Assembly (NCBI RefSeq): GCF_004011835.1 | Contig: NZ_RKLN01000005.1 | Span: 124,001-188,000, forward strand | Length of the DNA: 64,000 bases | Source: Rhodococcus spongiicola | GTDB lineage: Bacteria; Actinomycetota; Actinomycetes; Mycobacteriales; Mycobacteriaceae | Direction of reading: 5' to 3' | Part shown: positions 9,852 to 18,839 of the stretch, piece by piece | How the letters are laid out: the number at the start of each line of letters is the position of its first letter | Numbering within the stretch: the first letter of the stretch is position 1 | Notes under the pieces: model-generated | Told to the model about the DNA's origin: nothing | What the model saw: the letters and a program-made list of their open reading frames with translations, nothing else | Database searches by the model: none | Position numbers and translations under genes: made by a program

Positions 9852-10721
9852 ATGGCTTCTGTGTCCCAGTGGATCGAGGGCGCCCGACCGCGCACCCTCC
9901 CGAACGCGATCGCACCGGTCCTCGCGGGCACCGGCGCGGCCGCCTCGCTCGACGCCGCGGTGTGGTGGAAGGCACTTCTCGCGCTGATCGTGTCGCTCGC
10001 GTTGATCGTCGCGGTGAACTTCGCCAACGACTACTCGGACGGTATCCGTGGCACCGATGACGAGCGAGTGGGCCCGCTGCGTCTCGTCGGCTCCAAGCTG
10101 GCCTCGCCCGCCGCGGTAAAGACCGCGGCGATGATGTGTTTCGCGGTGGCAGCTGTGGCCGGCCTGGTCCTGGCGCTGTTGTCGGCGTGGTGGCTGATTC
10201 TCGTCGGCGCACTGTGCATCCTCGGCGCCTGGTACTACACCGGCGGCAAGAAGCCTTACGGATACAGCGGTTTCGGCGAGATCGCGGTGTTCGTGTTCTT
10301 CGGCCTCGTCGCGGTCCTGGGTACCCAGTTCGTCCAGGCCGGCCGGGTCGACTGGGCCGGGCTGCTAGCCGCTGTCGCGGTCGGCTCGTACTCGAGCGCC
10401 GTGCTCGTGGCCAACAACTTGCGCGACATCCCCTCCGACACCGAGTCCGGGAAGATCACCCTCGCAGTCAGACTCGGTGACGCGCGCACCCGCATCCTGC
10501 ACCTCGTCCTGCTGATCGTCCCCTTCGTCGTCACCGCCGCTCTGCTCGTGCGCACGCCCTGGGCGCTGGTCGGCTTCATTGCGCTGCCGCTCGCGGTGCG
10601 CGCGAATGCCCCAGTCCGCGGCGGCAGCCGTGGCCCAGCACTGATACCGGCGCTGGCGATCACCGGTCAATCGATGTTGTTGTGGGCCACGGCAACCGCG
10701 TTGGCGCTCGGGCTGACCTGA
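9852..10721 (+). CDS. menA: 1,4-Dihydroxy-2-naphthoate polyprenyltransferase
   Basis: A membrane UbiA-family prenyltransferase that attaches the polyprenyl tail to dihydroxynaphthoate, giving demethylmenaquinone. The 289-residue protein has about eight to nine transmembrane segments, the first Asp-rich motif [21 protein letters not shown] near residue 58 and the second motif [22 protein letters not shown] near 180, both diagnostic for MenA. The start ([19 protein letters not shown]) matches the family N-terminus. With menE at 3350 it marks this end of the window as a menaquinone locus; respiration genes (cytochrome c maturation, haem) lie further along. Confidence 0.93.
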   Translation: MASVSQWIEGARPRTLPNAIAPVLAGTGAAASLDAAVWWKALLALIVSLALIVAVNFANDYSDGIRGTDDERVGPLRLVGSKLASPAAVKTAAMMCFAVAAVAGLVLALLSAWWLILVGALCILGAWYYTGGKKPYGYSGFGEIAVFVFFGLVAVLGTQFVQAGRVDWAGLLAAVAVGSYSSAVLVANNLRDIPSDTESGKITLAVRLGDARTRILHLVLLIVPFVVTAALLVRTPWALVGFIALPLAVRANAPVRGGSRGPALIPALAITGQSMLLWATATALALGLT

Positions 10722-10737
10722 CAGACCGTGCCCGAGG

Positions 10738-11118
10738 TCAGCGCTTGTCGGGGACGAGGGCGCTGAGCACGACGTTCACCAACGAGATGATGATCGCCCC
10801 CCACACTGCGGTCCAGAAGCCGTCGACGCTGAGACCCCAATCGGTCTGCGAACTGATCCACGACGTCAGCAGCAACATCAACGCATTGATGACCAGGGTG
10901 AACAAGCCGAGCGTGAGGATCAGTAGGGGTAGCGAGAACAGCTTCACGATCGGCTTCACGAATGCGTTGACGGCGGTGAATACCAAAGCGATGCCGAGGA
11001 CGATCAACACGTCCGCGCCGGTCCCCTCCCCCGAGCGGGCAATCTCTATACCACTCACCCACTGAGCGGCGAGCCAGATGGCGAACGCGTTGATCACCAG
11101 ACGAATCACGAGTGTCAT
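10738..11118 (-). CDS. Phage-holin-like (YvlD/DUF360-type) membrane protein
   Basis: A 126-residue membrane protein with four hydrophobic segments (about 5-18, 38-55, 62-85 and 100-120). The block FTAVNAFVKPIVKLFSLPLLILTLGLFTLVINALMLLL is typical of the family 4 phage-holin-like/YvlD proteins found in many bacterial genomes. The role is unknown; no phage genes are nearby, so it should not be read as prophage. It converges on menA with a 16-base gap. Confidence 0.8.
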   Translation of the reverse strand: MTLVIRLVINAFAIWLAAQWVSGIEIARSGEGTGADVLIVLGIALVFTAVNAFVKPIVKLFSLPLLILTLGLFTLVINALMLLLTSWISSQTDWGLSVDGFWTAVWGAIIISLVNVVLSALVPDKR

Positions 11119-11184
11119 GGGTTCATGCTGACACGAACCGGTCCGGCAGGAGAGTTGTGGTGAGCGACGACTCCGCTCGGCCCG

Positions 11185-11535
11185 TCACGCCCGCCGGACG
11201 ATGGCCGCGTTCAATCGAAGCCGCTCGTGCAGGAAGTGTTCGATGCGATCGACCTCGTCGTCGGTGCAATCGAGCAACACCACCACGTCGACGTCGCGCT
11301 TGGTCAGGTCGGCAGTGAGCGCGACCCCAACGATGCCGGTGCCTTCTGCCGACCCGCGGAACACGTCCACGCCTTCGCGGTCCCTACCCGCCGTCTCCTC
11401 GAGATAGCCGTGGTCGACCGGATAGACGACCTCCGGGAATCGCGGATGTGCGCTCCCCGTCGGACGGTCGATTCGCAGCGGAGTCTTGCGGACCAACTCG
11501 TCGAGGGCCGCGAAGTAGGCCACGAGGTTCGTCAT
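11185..11535 (-). CDS. Inorganic pyrophosphatase-like small protein
   Basis: A 116-residue protein with YPVDHGYLEETAGRDREGVDVFRG near residue 37, resembling the YPxDYGYxExT...DGDPxD segment of soluble family I pyrophosphatases. Most of the metal-binding Asp set is absent and the protein is about 50 residues short of a canonical enzyme. In the mycobacterial relatives I know, such proteins are annotated as pyrophosphatase-like. Activity is doubtful: several acidic ligands (DPLDALVL in true enzymes) are replaced by VDVFRG. Probably monocistronic. Confidence 0.55.
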   Translation of the reverse strand: MTNLVAYFAALDELVRKTPLRIDRPTGSAHPRFPEVVYPVDHGYLEETAGRDREGVDVFRGSAEGTGIVGVALTADLTKRDVDVVVLLDCTDDEVDRIEHFLHERLRLNAAIVRRA

Positions 11536-11701
11536 AACTCAAGCCTGCCATGACGAGCCAGGCCGGCGGCCCAGAACTCTGGGCAGTGGGCAGGTATGTC
11601 AAAGAGATCCGCCGACACACCACACCGCCGACTGGCTCGTGAACGGCGCGGCCTAGCCTCGAATCGAAACGTCCCCACGATCGGAACGGGAGAATCCCAC
11701 C

Positions 11702-12007
11702 ATGCTGAGCAAGACCGCCACCTCCGCCCTCGCCGCCGCAGGACTCGTCGGCGGGTACGCCGTCGCCCGCCAGACCGGCAACCGCCAGCTCGGTGGCGCG
11801 GTACTCGCGGCAGCCGGGGGCGTCTGCACGTACAACTGGGCCAAGAGTTCGGGGCCCGGCCGGGCCGCGGCACTCCTCGGCACCTACGTCGCGGCGTTCG
11901 GCGGCTCGCACCCCCTCGCGAAGAAGATCGGCGCCTGGCCCTCGGTCGGAGTCGTCGCCGGGACCACCGCGCTCGTATCCCAGCTCGTTTCCAAGTCGGA
12001 CGGGTAG
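11702..12007 (+). CDS. Small hypothetical hydrophobic protein
   Basis: A 101-residue protein starting MLSKTATSALAAAGLVGGYAVARQTG, with GGAGAATCCC-type ribosome-site sequence (GGGAGAATCCCACC) before the ATG. Three alanine/glycine-rich hydrophobic stretches (6-22, 28-45 and 78-96) suggest a small membrane protein. No family is recognised. It is flanked by a minus-strand gene upstream and the transporter promoter region downstream, so it is probably its own unit. Confidence 0.65.
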   Translation: MLSKTATSALAAAGLVGGYAVARQTGNRQLGGAVLAAAGGVCTYNWAKSSGPGRAAALLGTYVAAFGGSHPLAKKIGAWPSVGVVAGTTALVSQLVSKSDG

Positions 12008-12140
12008 CGACCAGGGCCTGGTCGGCCCGCCGCCAGGCGTCGGCAATTCCGTTGCGAGAGTGCCCCTACCAGCGTGTTTCGGGGGGAGGATGAGATCGCA
12101 AAAGAAACTCTTGTCATACCACACTAACGGATCTAGGTTT

Positions 12141-12161
12141 CACAGTGGACATTGAACTGTG
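12141..12161. promoter_or_regulatory. Inverted repeat, candidate operator of the MFS-MFS-GH3 module
   Basis: CACAGT and ACTGTG form a perfect 6-bp inverted repeat with a 9-base spacer, 70 bases before the first transporter start, in the only long gap upstream of the three-gene cluster. This is the most likely place for a substrate-responsive repressor to bind. No regulator gene is linked, so the binding protein is unknown. Confidence 0.4.
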
Positions 12162-12231
12162 GCCCCAATCACGACCGCAGTAATTCATCGCGGAATCAGC
12201 CATCCCGCCGACTTCGGCTGGAGGAGCTTTC

Positions 12232-13545
12232 ATGGCCACTACTGCAGATGGCACTCCGGGGGGAGGTGAGAACCGCGACCCAGGCGTCGGGTTGGCCGAA
12301 CGCCAAGCTCTGAGTTCGCCGACCGAGATGCCCAAGCCGCGGGTTCTGGCCGCGTTCGCGTTCGCGCAGTTCGCTCTGTTCGTTGCGCTGCTCGGACCAC
12401 CGACAGTGAGCATCGCGATCAAACTCACCGCAGTGGTCGGGTCCGACAATGCACCACAGGCGGCGGGATTGGTCCTCGGCGTGGGCGCGATCGCGGCACT
12501 GGTCGCCGGTCCCATATTCGGCTACCTGTCCGACCGCACGACCGGACCCTGGGGACGGCGCCGGCCATGGATGATCGGCGGCAGCATCGGACTCGCTCTG
12601 TGCCTGTTCGTCATGGCGATCAGCGACAGCGTTCCGGTTCTGGTCGCCAGCTGGTTCGTAGCGCAACTCGTCGCGAACGCCGCCTTGGCGGCCTACTTGG
12701 CCACCATCGCCGATCAGATCCCCGTCCACCGTCATGCAAGTATCTCGGCGTTGGTGAACGTCATGCAGCAGGCAGGGATTCTCGTCGCCGTCTACGCCGT
12801 GAGTTTTCTGTCGTCGAGCATCGTTGCGATCTTCATGGTCCCAGCCGCCATCGGCGTGGTCGGCATGGTCGTGTACTCACTCGTACTTCCGGACAAGCCG
12901 CTACTCGAGAGGCCCCCGTCACGGGGCGCGCGCGAGTGGCTTTCGTTGATCTGGGTCAACCCACGCGAGCACCCGGACTTCGCCTGGGCGTTCCTCTCGC
13001 GCTTCCTGTTCTTCATCGGTCTCTTCCTGTTCACCTCCTTCCGGCTGTTCTGGATGCAAGACCGCATCGGTCTCGACACCGATACCGCCGCCTCGGTCGT
13101 GGCCACCGGGGTACTCATATACACGGTGATCCTGATGTTCACCGGGCAGATTGCCGGGATGGTCTCCGATCGGATCAAGCGGCGCAAGCCCCTGGTATTC
13201 ATCTCGGTCGCAATGTCCGCGCTCGGCTTCGGACTGCTTGCCGGTGTCACCACGGTCACCGGCTTCTACGTGGTGGAAGCAATCCTCGGGATCGCGTACG
13301 GGATCTACTTCGGGGCGGACCTCGCCCTGGTCATCGAGGTGCTTCCCGATCCCGAAAATATCGCGAAGGATCTCGGGATCTTCAACATCGCCAACGCCGC
13401 CCCCCAATCACTCGCGCCGTTGTTCGGTGCAGGGCTGCTCGCCATCGGATCGGGGGGCCAGAACTACACGCTCCTCTACATCGCCAGCGCTGTAGTAGCA
13501 CTGCTCGGAGCCGTCGCCATCCTGAAGGTGAAGAAGGTGAGGTAG
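12232..13545 (+). CDS. MFS transporter, SLC45/GPH-like sugar carrier (copy 1)
   Basis: A 437-residue twelve-segment major-facilitator protein. The loop 2-3 motif FGYLSDRTTGPWGRRRPWMIGG is the form seen in sugar-cation symporters of the SLC45/GPH type rather than drug efflux pumps. The N-terminal 38 residues are cytoplasmic. A strong ribosome site (GGAGGAG) precedes the ATG. It is a paralogue of the next gene along its whole length (shared blocks ALFVALLGP, HRHASIS, NYTLL), so the pair arose by tandem duplication. With the downstream GH3 enzyme it most likely imports a glycoside or oligosaccharide. Confidence 0.82.
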   Translation: MATTADGTPGGGENRDPGVGLAERQALSSPTEMPKPRVLAAFAFAQFALFVALLGPPTVSIAIKLTAVVGSDNAPQAAGLVLGVGAIAALVAGPIFGYLSDRTTGPWGRRRPWMIGGSIGLALCLFVMAISDSVPVLVASWFVAQLVANAALAAYLATIADQIPVHRHASISALVNVMQQAGILVAVYAVSFLSSSIVAIFMVPAAIGVVGMVVYSLVLPDKPLLERPPSRGAREWLSLIWVNPREHPDFAWAFLSRFLFFIGLFLFTSFRLFWMQDRIGLDTDTAASVVATGVLIYTVILMFTGQIAGMVSDRIKRRKPLVFISVAMSALGFGLLAGVTTVTGFYVVEAILGIAYGIYFGADLALVIEVLPDPENIAKDLGIFNIANAAPQSLAPLFGAGLLAIGSGGQNYTLLYIASAVVALLGAVAILKVKKVR

Positions 13546-13598
13546 AGCCCTATCCACACTCGCGCCGCGCTGACTCGGCAAGGCGGAGAGGAGTTCTG

Positions 13599-14921
13599 AT
13601 GTCAGCGGGTACGCCGACAGGTCCAGGCGACGTCGAGCGCGGAAGCGCAGAAAATGCTCCGAACCCTCCTCCAGCGGAAGGCTCGGTGCTTGCTCCCCCA
13701 ACTGAGATGCCCCGGATCCCGTATCTGGTCGCATTCGGGTTCGCGCAGTTCGCGCTGTTCGTAGCGCTGCTGGGGCCGGTACTGGTGAGCATGGGGATCA
13801 AACTGATCTCTCTGGTCGGCGAAGACGATGCGCCCCAGGCCACCGGATTGGTACTCGGAGTCGGAGCGATCGCAGCAATGATCGCCAATCCCGTCTTCGG
13901 GCGCATCTCGGACCGCACCACCGGGCCGTGGGGCCGCCGACGACCGTGGATCATCGGGGGAAGCGTAGGGCTGGCCGTGGCCCTGCTCGCTATCGCGCTC
14001 GCCAACAGTGTCGTTGTATTGGTGATCGGTTGGTTCATCGCACAAGTCTTGGCGAACGCGGCCTTCGCCGCCTATCTGGCAACCATCCCCGACCAGATCC
14101 CACCGCACCGGCACGCAAGTATCTCCGGGTACGTCAACATCACGCAGAACCTGGGAATCCTCGCCTCCACCTACATCGCCAGCTTCTTCGAATCGAACAT
14201 GCTGGCGTTGTTCATGGTGCCGGCCGTCATCGGCTTGGTCGGCATGAGCATCTTTGCGATCGTGCTCCCTGACAAACCACTCACCGTCAAACCACCGCGC
14301 ATGCGCGCTCGCGGCTGGATCACGATGTTCTGGGTGAGTCCGCGTAAGCACCCGGACTTTATCTGGGTGATCCTTTCGCGCTTGCTGCTGTTCGTGGGCA
14401 TGTATTTGTTCGTCACCTTCCGACTGTTCTGGGTTCAAGATCAGGTTGGCCTCGACCTGAGTGCAGCGACGAGCGCTGTAGCGACTGCAGTGCTCATCTA
14501 CACGATCGCGTTGTTGGTTACCACCCAGATCGCCGGCTACGTCGCCGATCGACTGAATCGCCGGAAGGCGCCGGTATTCATATCGACGATGATCTACGCC
14601 ATCGGCACACTGCTCTTGATCGGCGTCGATACGGTAGGCGGCTTCTACATCATCGAAGCTGCCCTGGGCATCGCCTATGGGATCTACTTCGCCTCCAACT
14701 TCGCGCTCGTACTCGCCGTACTGCCCGATCCCGACAACCCTGCAAAGGATCTCGGCATGTTCAACATGGCAAACGCCCTCCCACAGTCGCTCGCACCACT
14801 GATCGGCGCAGTGCTGCTCGAGGTGGGAAGCGGCGGGCAGAACTACACGTTGCTGCTCGGCGTCGCCGGGGTCGCCGTGTTCGTCGGAGCGATGGCGGTC
14901 CTTCCCATCAAGGCGCGGTAG
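13599..14921 (+). CDS. MFS transporter, SLC45/GPH-like sugar carrier (copy 2)
   Basis: A 440-residue paralogue of the preceding gene, starting MSAGTPTGPGDVERGS behind GGAGAGGAG. It has the same SDRTTGPWGRRRPW loop and about twelve transmembrane segments. The frame is open far upstream, but that stretch is antisense-like overlap with copy 1; the ATG at 13599 is the only one with a ribosome site. The gap to copy 1 is 53 bases and to the GH3 gene 47 bases, so all three are probably one operon. The copies differ clearly in sequence, so they are old duplicates that may take different substrates. Confidence 0.82.
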   Translation: MSAGTPTGPGDVERGSAENAPNPPPAEGSVLAPPTEMPRIPYLVAFGFAQFALFVALLGPVLVSMGIKLISLVGEDDAPQATGLVLGVGAIAAMIANPVFGRISDRTTGPWGRRRPWIIGGSVGLAVALLAIALANSVVVLVIGWFIAQVLANAAFAAYLATIPDQIPPHRHASISGYVNITQNLGILASTYIASFFESNMLALFMVPAVIGLVGMSIFAIVLPDKPLTVKPPRMRARGWITMFWVSPRKHPDFIWVILSRLLLFVGMYLFVTFRLFWVQDQVGLDLSAATSAVATAVLIYTIALLVTTQIAGYVADRLNRRKAPVFISTMIYAIGTLLLIGVDTVGGFYIIEAALGIAYGIYFASNFALVLAVLPDPDNPAKDLGMFNMANALPQSLAPLIGAVLLEVGSGGQNYTLLLGVAGVAVFVGAMAVLPIKAR

Positions 14922-14968
14922 CGACCCCACCACCTTCACAGTGCCTACCGATCGAGAAGGAGCAACCC

Positions 14969-17449
14969 GTGAACAGTCGCAGTTCCAAACCCGTCGAGGA
15001 CAGTTCAGGAACGCCGACCCATGCGGGCCTGATCGCGTCTCTCGATCTTCCGTCGAAGGTCCGGCTCCTCACCGGTGCAACGACATTCACTACCGCCGCT
15101 GACGATACGATTGGCCTCGGCGAGTTGCGCCTGTCGGACGGCCCAACCGGAGTCCGCGGGCTCGACTCCAGTGGGGTTCGTGAGGTGACCTTGCTTCCCA
15201 ACGCAACGGTACTGGCGTCGAGTTGGGACACTCGCCTGCTCTACGACGTCGGCCAGCTTCTTGCGGAAGAGGCACTGGCACAACGGATTCACGTGGTTCT
15301 CGGTCCGACTATCAACCTCCACCGCTCCCCCCTCGGGGGCCGCCTCTTCGAGGCGTATTCGGAGGACCCGCTGCTGACCGGTCTGCTCGCGACGGCGTAC
15401 GTACGCGGACTGCAGGACGCTGGAGTCGGCGCATGCCTCAAGCACCTGGTAGCCAACGAGTCCGAGACCGAACGCCACACCATGAACAGCGTCGTCGACG
15501 AGGCCACGCTCCGCGAGTTGTACCTGACGCCGTTCGAGATCGCGGTCGCCGATGCAGATCCCTGGTCGATCATGGATGGGTACAACAACGTCAACGGGGT
15601 TGCCGCCACGGAGCACGTGCACGTCAACAACGAGATCGTCAAAGGCGAGTGGAATTACAGCGGCCTGCTCATGTCCGACTGGTTCGCAACCAAGACGGCT
15701 GCCCCCGCCGCCAACGGAGGCCTGGATCTGGTCATGCCCGGCCCCGGCGGTCCTTGGGGCGAGGCATTGGTAGCCGCCGTGGAGGCGGGAGAGGTTCCGA
15801 TGTCGGTGATCGACGATCACGTCAATCGCCTCTTGGTGCTGGCCGCGCGGGTCGGGGCTCTGGGTGAGCACCGGCAGTACCCCTCGGATCTACCCACGCC
15901 GACGTCACCCGAACGCAGAGAGCAACTGACGCGGCTCGCAGCCGCCGGGATGACGGTCTTGACCAACAACGAAGGCACCCTCCCGCTGCGGCAAGACCAG
16001 TCGGCCGTCCTGATCGGCAGACACGCCCTCGACACCGTATGCATGGGAGGCGGTTCCGCGGAGGTCAATCCACCCCACCAGGTCAGTATTGCCGAGGGCA
16101 TCGCTGCGCTGACGGGAACACCGGTCACCGTCGTCGACGGCGTCGCCGTACGCACCCGACCGGGTTCGATACAGCGAGGTGTCCTGCTCGACCCGGAGAC
16201 CCGTGAACCCGGAATGCACTTCGTGTTGCGTTCCGTGGACGGGTCGGTAATCGAGGAACGACGTTCAGCCTCGGCAGTCACAACCGTGGGCTGGGACGAC
16301 GACCTCGACGTCGACGTTGCCGCTGTCGAGTTTCGTGCGGTGACCACTCTCGAGGGACCCATCGATGTAGGCGCAATGGGCGTCGGCGACTGGACCCTGA
16401 ACGCCGGTGACGCCGGCTTCGAGTACACCCTGGGTCCACCACTGGCCGACGACGCCCACGCCGGCCGGCCGGGTCCGTCGTTGGACGAGATTCTGGGTGG
16501 GGCGATGCAGAAGCCGCCGTTCCGGTTGGACACCGTGGTCGTCGGATCGGGCACCGAGATCAGCGGTGCCGTCCGGCGGCCCATGACCCCCGGCAGGTTC
16601 TCCGTGACAGTGGCTCCTGCTCAACGCAGCAGCGCCGACGCCATCGCCGAGGCGGTATCGGCCGCGGCCGAAGCCGACGTCGCGGTGGTCGTGGTCGGCA
16701 CCACCGAAGAACGGGAAACCGAGGCGTTCGACAAGTCGACACTGCACCTGCCGGGCGATCAGGATGCTCTGGTCTCGGCCGTCGCGTCGGCTGCCCGCAA
16801 GACCGTCGTGGTGGTCAACGCCGCGACACCGGTGATCATGCCGTGGCGCGACGACGTGGACGCGATCCTCTGGGTCGGGCTGCCCGGCCAGGAGGCCGGA
16901 CACGCCGTCGCGGCAACCCTCTACGGCACCATCGAGCCGTCGGGCCGACTGGTCACCACGTTCCCGCCCGAGGACGGGCAGAGCCCGGCCTGGTCGGTGA
17001 CACCCGTGGGCGGCGACCTGGAGTACACCGAGGGGACCTTCATCGGGTATCGCGGCCATCACGCCGGTCGAGCCCCGGAGCCGAGCTTCTGGTTCGGCCA
17101 CGGCCTGGGCTACTCCTCGTGGGAGTACCGCGACGCCCGCCTGGCCGGCGGCTCGCGTGTGCACGTGACCGTGGCCAACGTCGGCGGCCGAAGTAGCCGC
17201 GAGGTGGTCCAGTTGTACTTCGCCCCCGACGAACGCGACCAGCCGGTGCGTCTGGTCGGCTGGCAGGGCGTGACTGTCGAGGCCGGATCCTCCGCCGACG
17301 TCGAGGTGTCGGCCGATCCCCGAGCGCTACGCCGGTGGGACACGTCCGCTTCACGGTGGACTCCGCTGTCGGGCCGCGGACAGTTTCTTCTCGCGCGCGG
17401 ACTCGGCGATGTCCGGGCCCGGCTCGAAGCCGTGCCTGCCGGCTCCTGA
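14969..17449 (+). CDS. Glycoside hydrolase family 3 beta-glycosidase, cytoplasmic
   Basis: An 826-residue GH3 enzyme with a GTG start behind GAGAAGGAG. The N-terminal barrel carries KHLVANESETERHTMNS and the nucleophile motif LLMSDWFATK (catalytic Asp about residue 237). A C-terminal alpha/beta sandwich (residues 310-690) is interrupted by a PA14-like insert (about 390-520). It ends with a fibronectin III-like domain (SREVVQLYFAP...). There is no signal peptide, so the substrate must be imported first, which fits the two sugar-type carriers just upstream. Likely substrates are beta-glucosides or other plant or microbial glycosides; specificity cannot be read from the sequence. Confidence 0.9.
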   Translation: MNSRSSKPVEDSSGTPTHAGLIASLDLPSKVRLLTGATTFTTAADDTIGLGELRLSDGPTGVRGLDSSGVREVTLLPNATVLASSWDTRLLYDVGQLLAEEALAQRIHVVLGPTINLHRSPLGGRLFEAYSEDPLLTGLLATAYVRGLQDAGVGACLKHLVANESETERHTMNSVVDEATLRELYLTPFEIAVADADPWSIMDGYNNVNGVAATEHVHVNNEIVKGEWNYSGLLMSDWFATKTAAPAANGGLDLVMPGPGGPWGEALVAAVEAGEVPMSVIDDHVNRLLVLAARVGALGEHRQYPSDLPTPTSPERREQLTRLAAAGMTVLTNNEGTLPLRQDQSAVLIGRHALDTVCMGGGSAEVNPPHQVSIAEGIAALTGTPVTVVDGVAVRTRPGSIQRGVLLDPETREPGMHFVLRSVDGSVIEERRSASAVTTVGWDDDLDVDVAAVEFRAVTTLEGPIDVGAMGVGDWTLNAGDAGFEYTLGPPLADDAHAGRPGPSLDEILGGAMQKPPFRLDTVVVGSGTEISGAVRRPMTPGRFSVTVAPAQRSSADAIAEAVSAAAEADVAVVVVGTTEERETEAFDKSTLHLPGDQDALVSAVASAARKTVVVVNAATPVIMPWRDDVDAILWVGLPGQEAGHAVAATLYGTIEPSGRLVTTFPPEDGQSPAWSVTPVGGDLEYTEGTFIGYRGHHAGRAPEPSFWFGHGLGYSSWEYRDARLAGGSRVHVTVANVGGRSSREVVQLYFAPDERDQPVRLVGWQGVTVEAGSSADVEVSADPRALRRWDTSASRWTPLSGRGQFLLARGLGDVRARLEAVPAGS

Positions 17450-17474
17450 GTCCTTGCGCGCCAGAGGAAGTGCC

Positions 17475-17882
17475 TCAGGTAGGACCATCCTCGGCTCGGA
17501 TGGCCGTCAGTGCCGACAACGCGTCTTCGGCGTCGAATCCCGCGGCCACGACCGCGGTGAGATAGTCCCTGGCCAACCTCTCCAGCAAATCGGGTGACGG
17601 TGGGGAAGCAGACTGTGGTCGCGTGCGGGCAACTTGAGTCCCCTTGCCGCGTCGTGACTCCACCCACCCTTCCTGCTCCAAGTCGCGATACGCGCGTGCG
17701 ACGGTGCCGATTGCGACGTCGAGGTCCTTCGCGAGTTGCCTCAACGACGGAAGTTTGTCCCCCGGTGAGATCTGGCCGGACATGATGAGAGCGACGATCT
17801 GCCGACGAATCTGCTCATAGGGGGGCAGTAGATCGTCGGAACGAACTACGACTCGCGAACTGTTCATCGCGACACCGGTCAT
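17475..17882 (-). CDS. GntR-family (YtrA-type) transcriptional regulator
   Basis: A 135-residue regulator with an N-terminal GntR winged helix (PPYEQIRRQIVALIMSGQISPGDKLPSLRQLAKDLDVAIGTVARAYRDLEQEGWVESRRGKGTQV) and only a short helical C-terminus, the layout of the YtrA subfamily. I place the start at 17882, where ATG overlaps the TGA of the upstream membrane-protein gene (ATGA); a second ATG five codons later is possible. Coupling to the membrane protein implies the pair is one operon. A perfect inverted repeat in front of that operon is the natural target, giving autorepression. Confidence 0.88.
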   Translation of the reverse strand: MTGVAMNSSRVVVRSDDLLPPYEQIRRQIVALIMSGQISPGDKLPSLRQLAKDLDVAIGTVARAYRDLEQEGWVESRRGKGTQVARTRPQSASPPSPDLLERLARDYLTAVVAAGFDAEDALSALTAIRAEDGPT

Positions 17883-18757
17883 CGCAACACCAGTGGCTGT
17901 GGCGCAACGAATCGGACGATGGCCCACAGGCCGAGAGCGCCGCTGTAGATCATCATTCCCACCCCGAGGATTCCGGCCGCCTTCCAGCCCCAGCTCGTGT
18001 CGCCAACACTTGCAACCGCACCTGCTGCCTTCTGTAGAGAGAACCCTGCGACGAAGAGCCCGAACGCCGAAATTGCTGCAGCACATGCAACTCCGCGGGT
18101 CGCGATTCGGGTCCGAAGCGCCATGTCGTAAACCCCAGTATCGACTGCGCCCCATCGCTGGGCGCCCTTTGCGCAGACCAGAGCGAGGACCAGAACCAAG
18201 ACGATCGCGATGATCAGAGGGGAGGAGTAGAAGGATCCCGGGTAGGGCGAGAACGTACGGCCGATGTCTCCGTGTGAGATCGAGAACGCGCGCATCTCGT
18301 TGCTGAAGGAGTCTGCCGATGCCGTGAGCGTCGTAGCGATCAGCCCCCCGATGGCAAGCAGCACCCCCACCACCGCGGCAACGGTGAAGCGCAGTGGCAC
18401 AACAGACCTCAGCGATCGAGGTACCAGGCTCGCCTCCCGTTCGGACGAATCGCGGTCGACCCGATCGATACTCGAGGCGCTCAGGGCAAGCCCGATGGCC
18501 AGACATGTGACTACCCCAGGCACCAGCGTCACAGGCCCACGCCCGAAGTCGTTCCACCACAGCAGAGCGAATCCGACGGGGAGCGCGAGAACACCGCCCG
18601 CCATGAGCAACAGCGCACTCCGGCGACGCGCGTCTTTCGCCGAGGCCGGCATGTCCGAGCGCCGTGCCGCCACTGCATCACTGAATCCCGCCTGAATCAG
18701 CACGAGTGCCGCAACAAGCGTAAACAGGACGAACACGAACAGCGGAGACAAGACCAT
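17879..18757 (-). CDS. Multi-pass membrane protein co-transcribed with GntR regulator
   Basis: A 292-residue protein with about seven hydrophobic segments and a DUF1648-like feel, but no family I can name securely. I chose the ATG at 18757 (MVLSPLFVFVLFTL) because GGAGGA lies six bases upstream; the frame could open at a TTG inside that ribosome site. YtrA-type regulators usually control transporters or membrane proteins encoded beside them, so this may be a stress-induced membrane function. No catalytic motif is visible. Confidence 0.7.
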   Translation of the reverse strand: MVLSPLFVFVLFTLVAALVLIQAGFSDAVAARRSDMPASAKDARRRSALLLMAGGVLALPVGFALLWWNDFGRGPVTLVPGVVTCLAIGLALSASSIDRVDRDSSEREASLVPRSLRSVVPLRFTVAAVVGVLLAIGGLIATTLTASADSFSNEMRAFSISHGDIGRTFSPYPGSFYSSPLIIAIVLVLVLALVCAKGAQRWGAVDTGVYDMALRTRIATRGVACAAAISAFGLFVAGFSLQKAAGAVASVGDTSWGWKAAGILGVGMMIYSGALGLWAIVRFVAPQPLVLR

Positions 18758-18767
18758 CGATTCCTCC

Positions 18768-18805
18768 AAGTACTACTGTGTCAGCTCGTTGATACAGTAG
18801 TACTT
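18768..18805 (-). promoter_or_regulatory. Perfect 12-bp inverted repeat, operator of membrane protein/GntR operon
   Basis: AAGTACTACTGT (18768-18779) and ACAGTAGTACTT (18794-18805) are exact reverse complements separated by 14 bases. The left arm lies 11 bases from the ATG at 18757 and touches the ribosome-binding site, so occupancy would block transcription initiation or early elongation. The long, dyad-symmetric form matches GntR/YtrA-type operators, and the GntR gene is the second gene of the operon. Confidence 0.75.
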
Positions 18806-18839
18806 AGAGGAGCGGTGATCCAAGTCCGCGATCAGAGGC

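Noticed and set aside
10738..11118. Prophage holin
   Set aside because: The protein is a YvlD-like family member common on chromosomes, and no lysis or structural phage genes are near.
12567..13598. N-terminal extension of the second MFS gene through the first
   Set aside because: The frame is open, but the extension reads out of frame through copy 1; homology and a ribosome site both put the start at 13599.
13602..14939. A 445-codon open frame on the minus strand
   Set aside because: Antisense to the second MFS gene, with Asp/His/Glu-rich nonsense composition.
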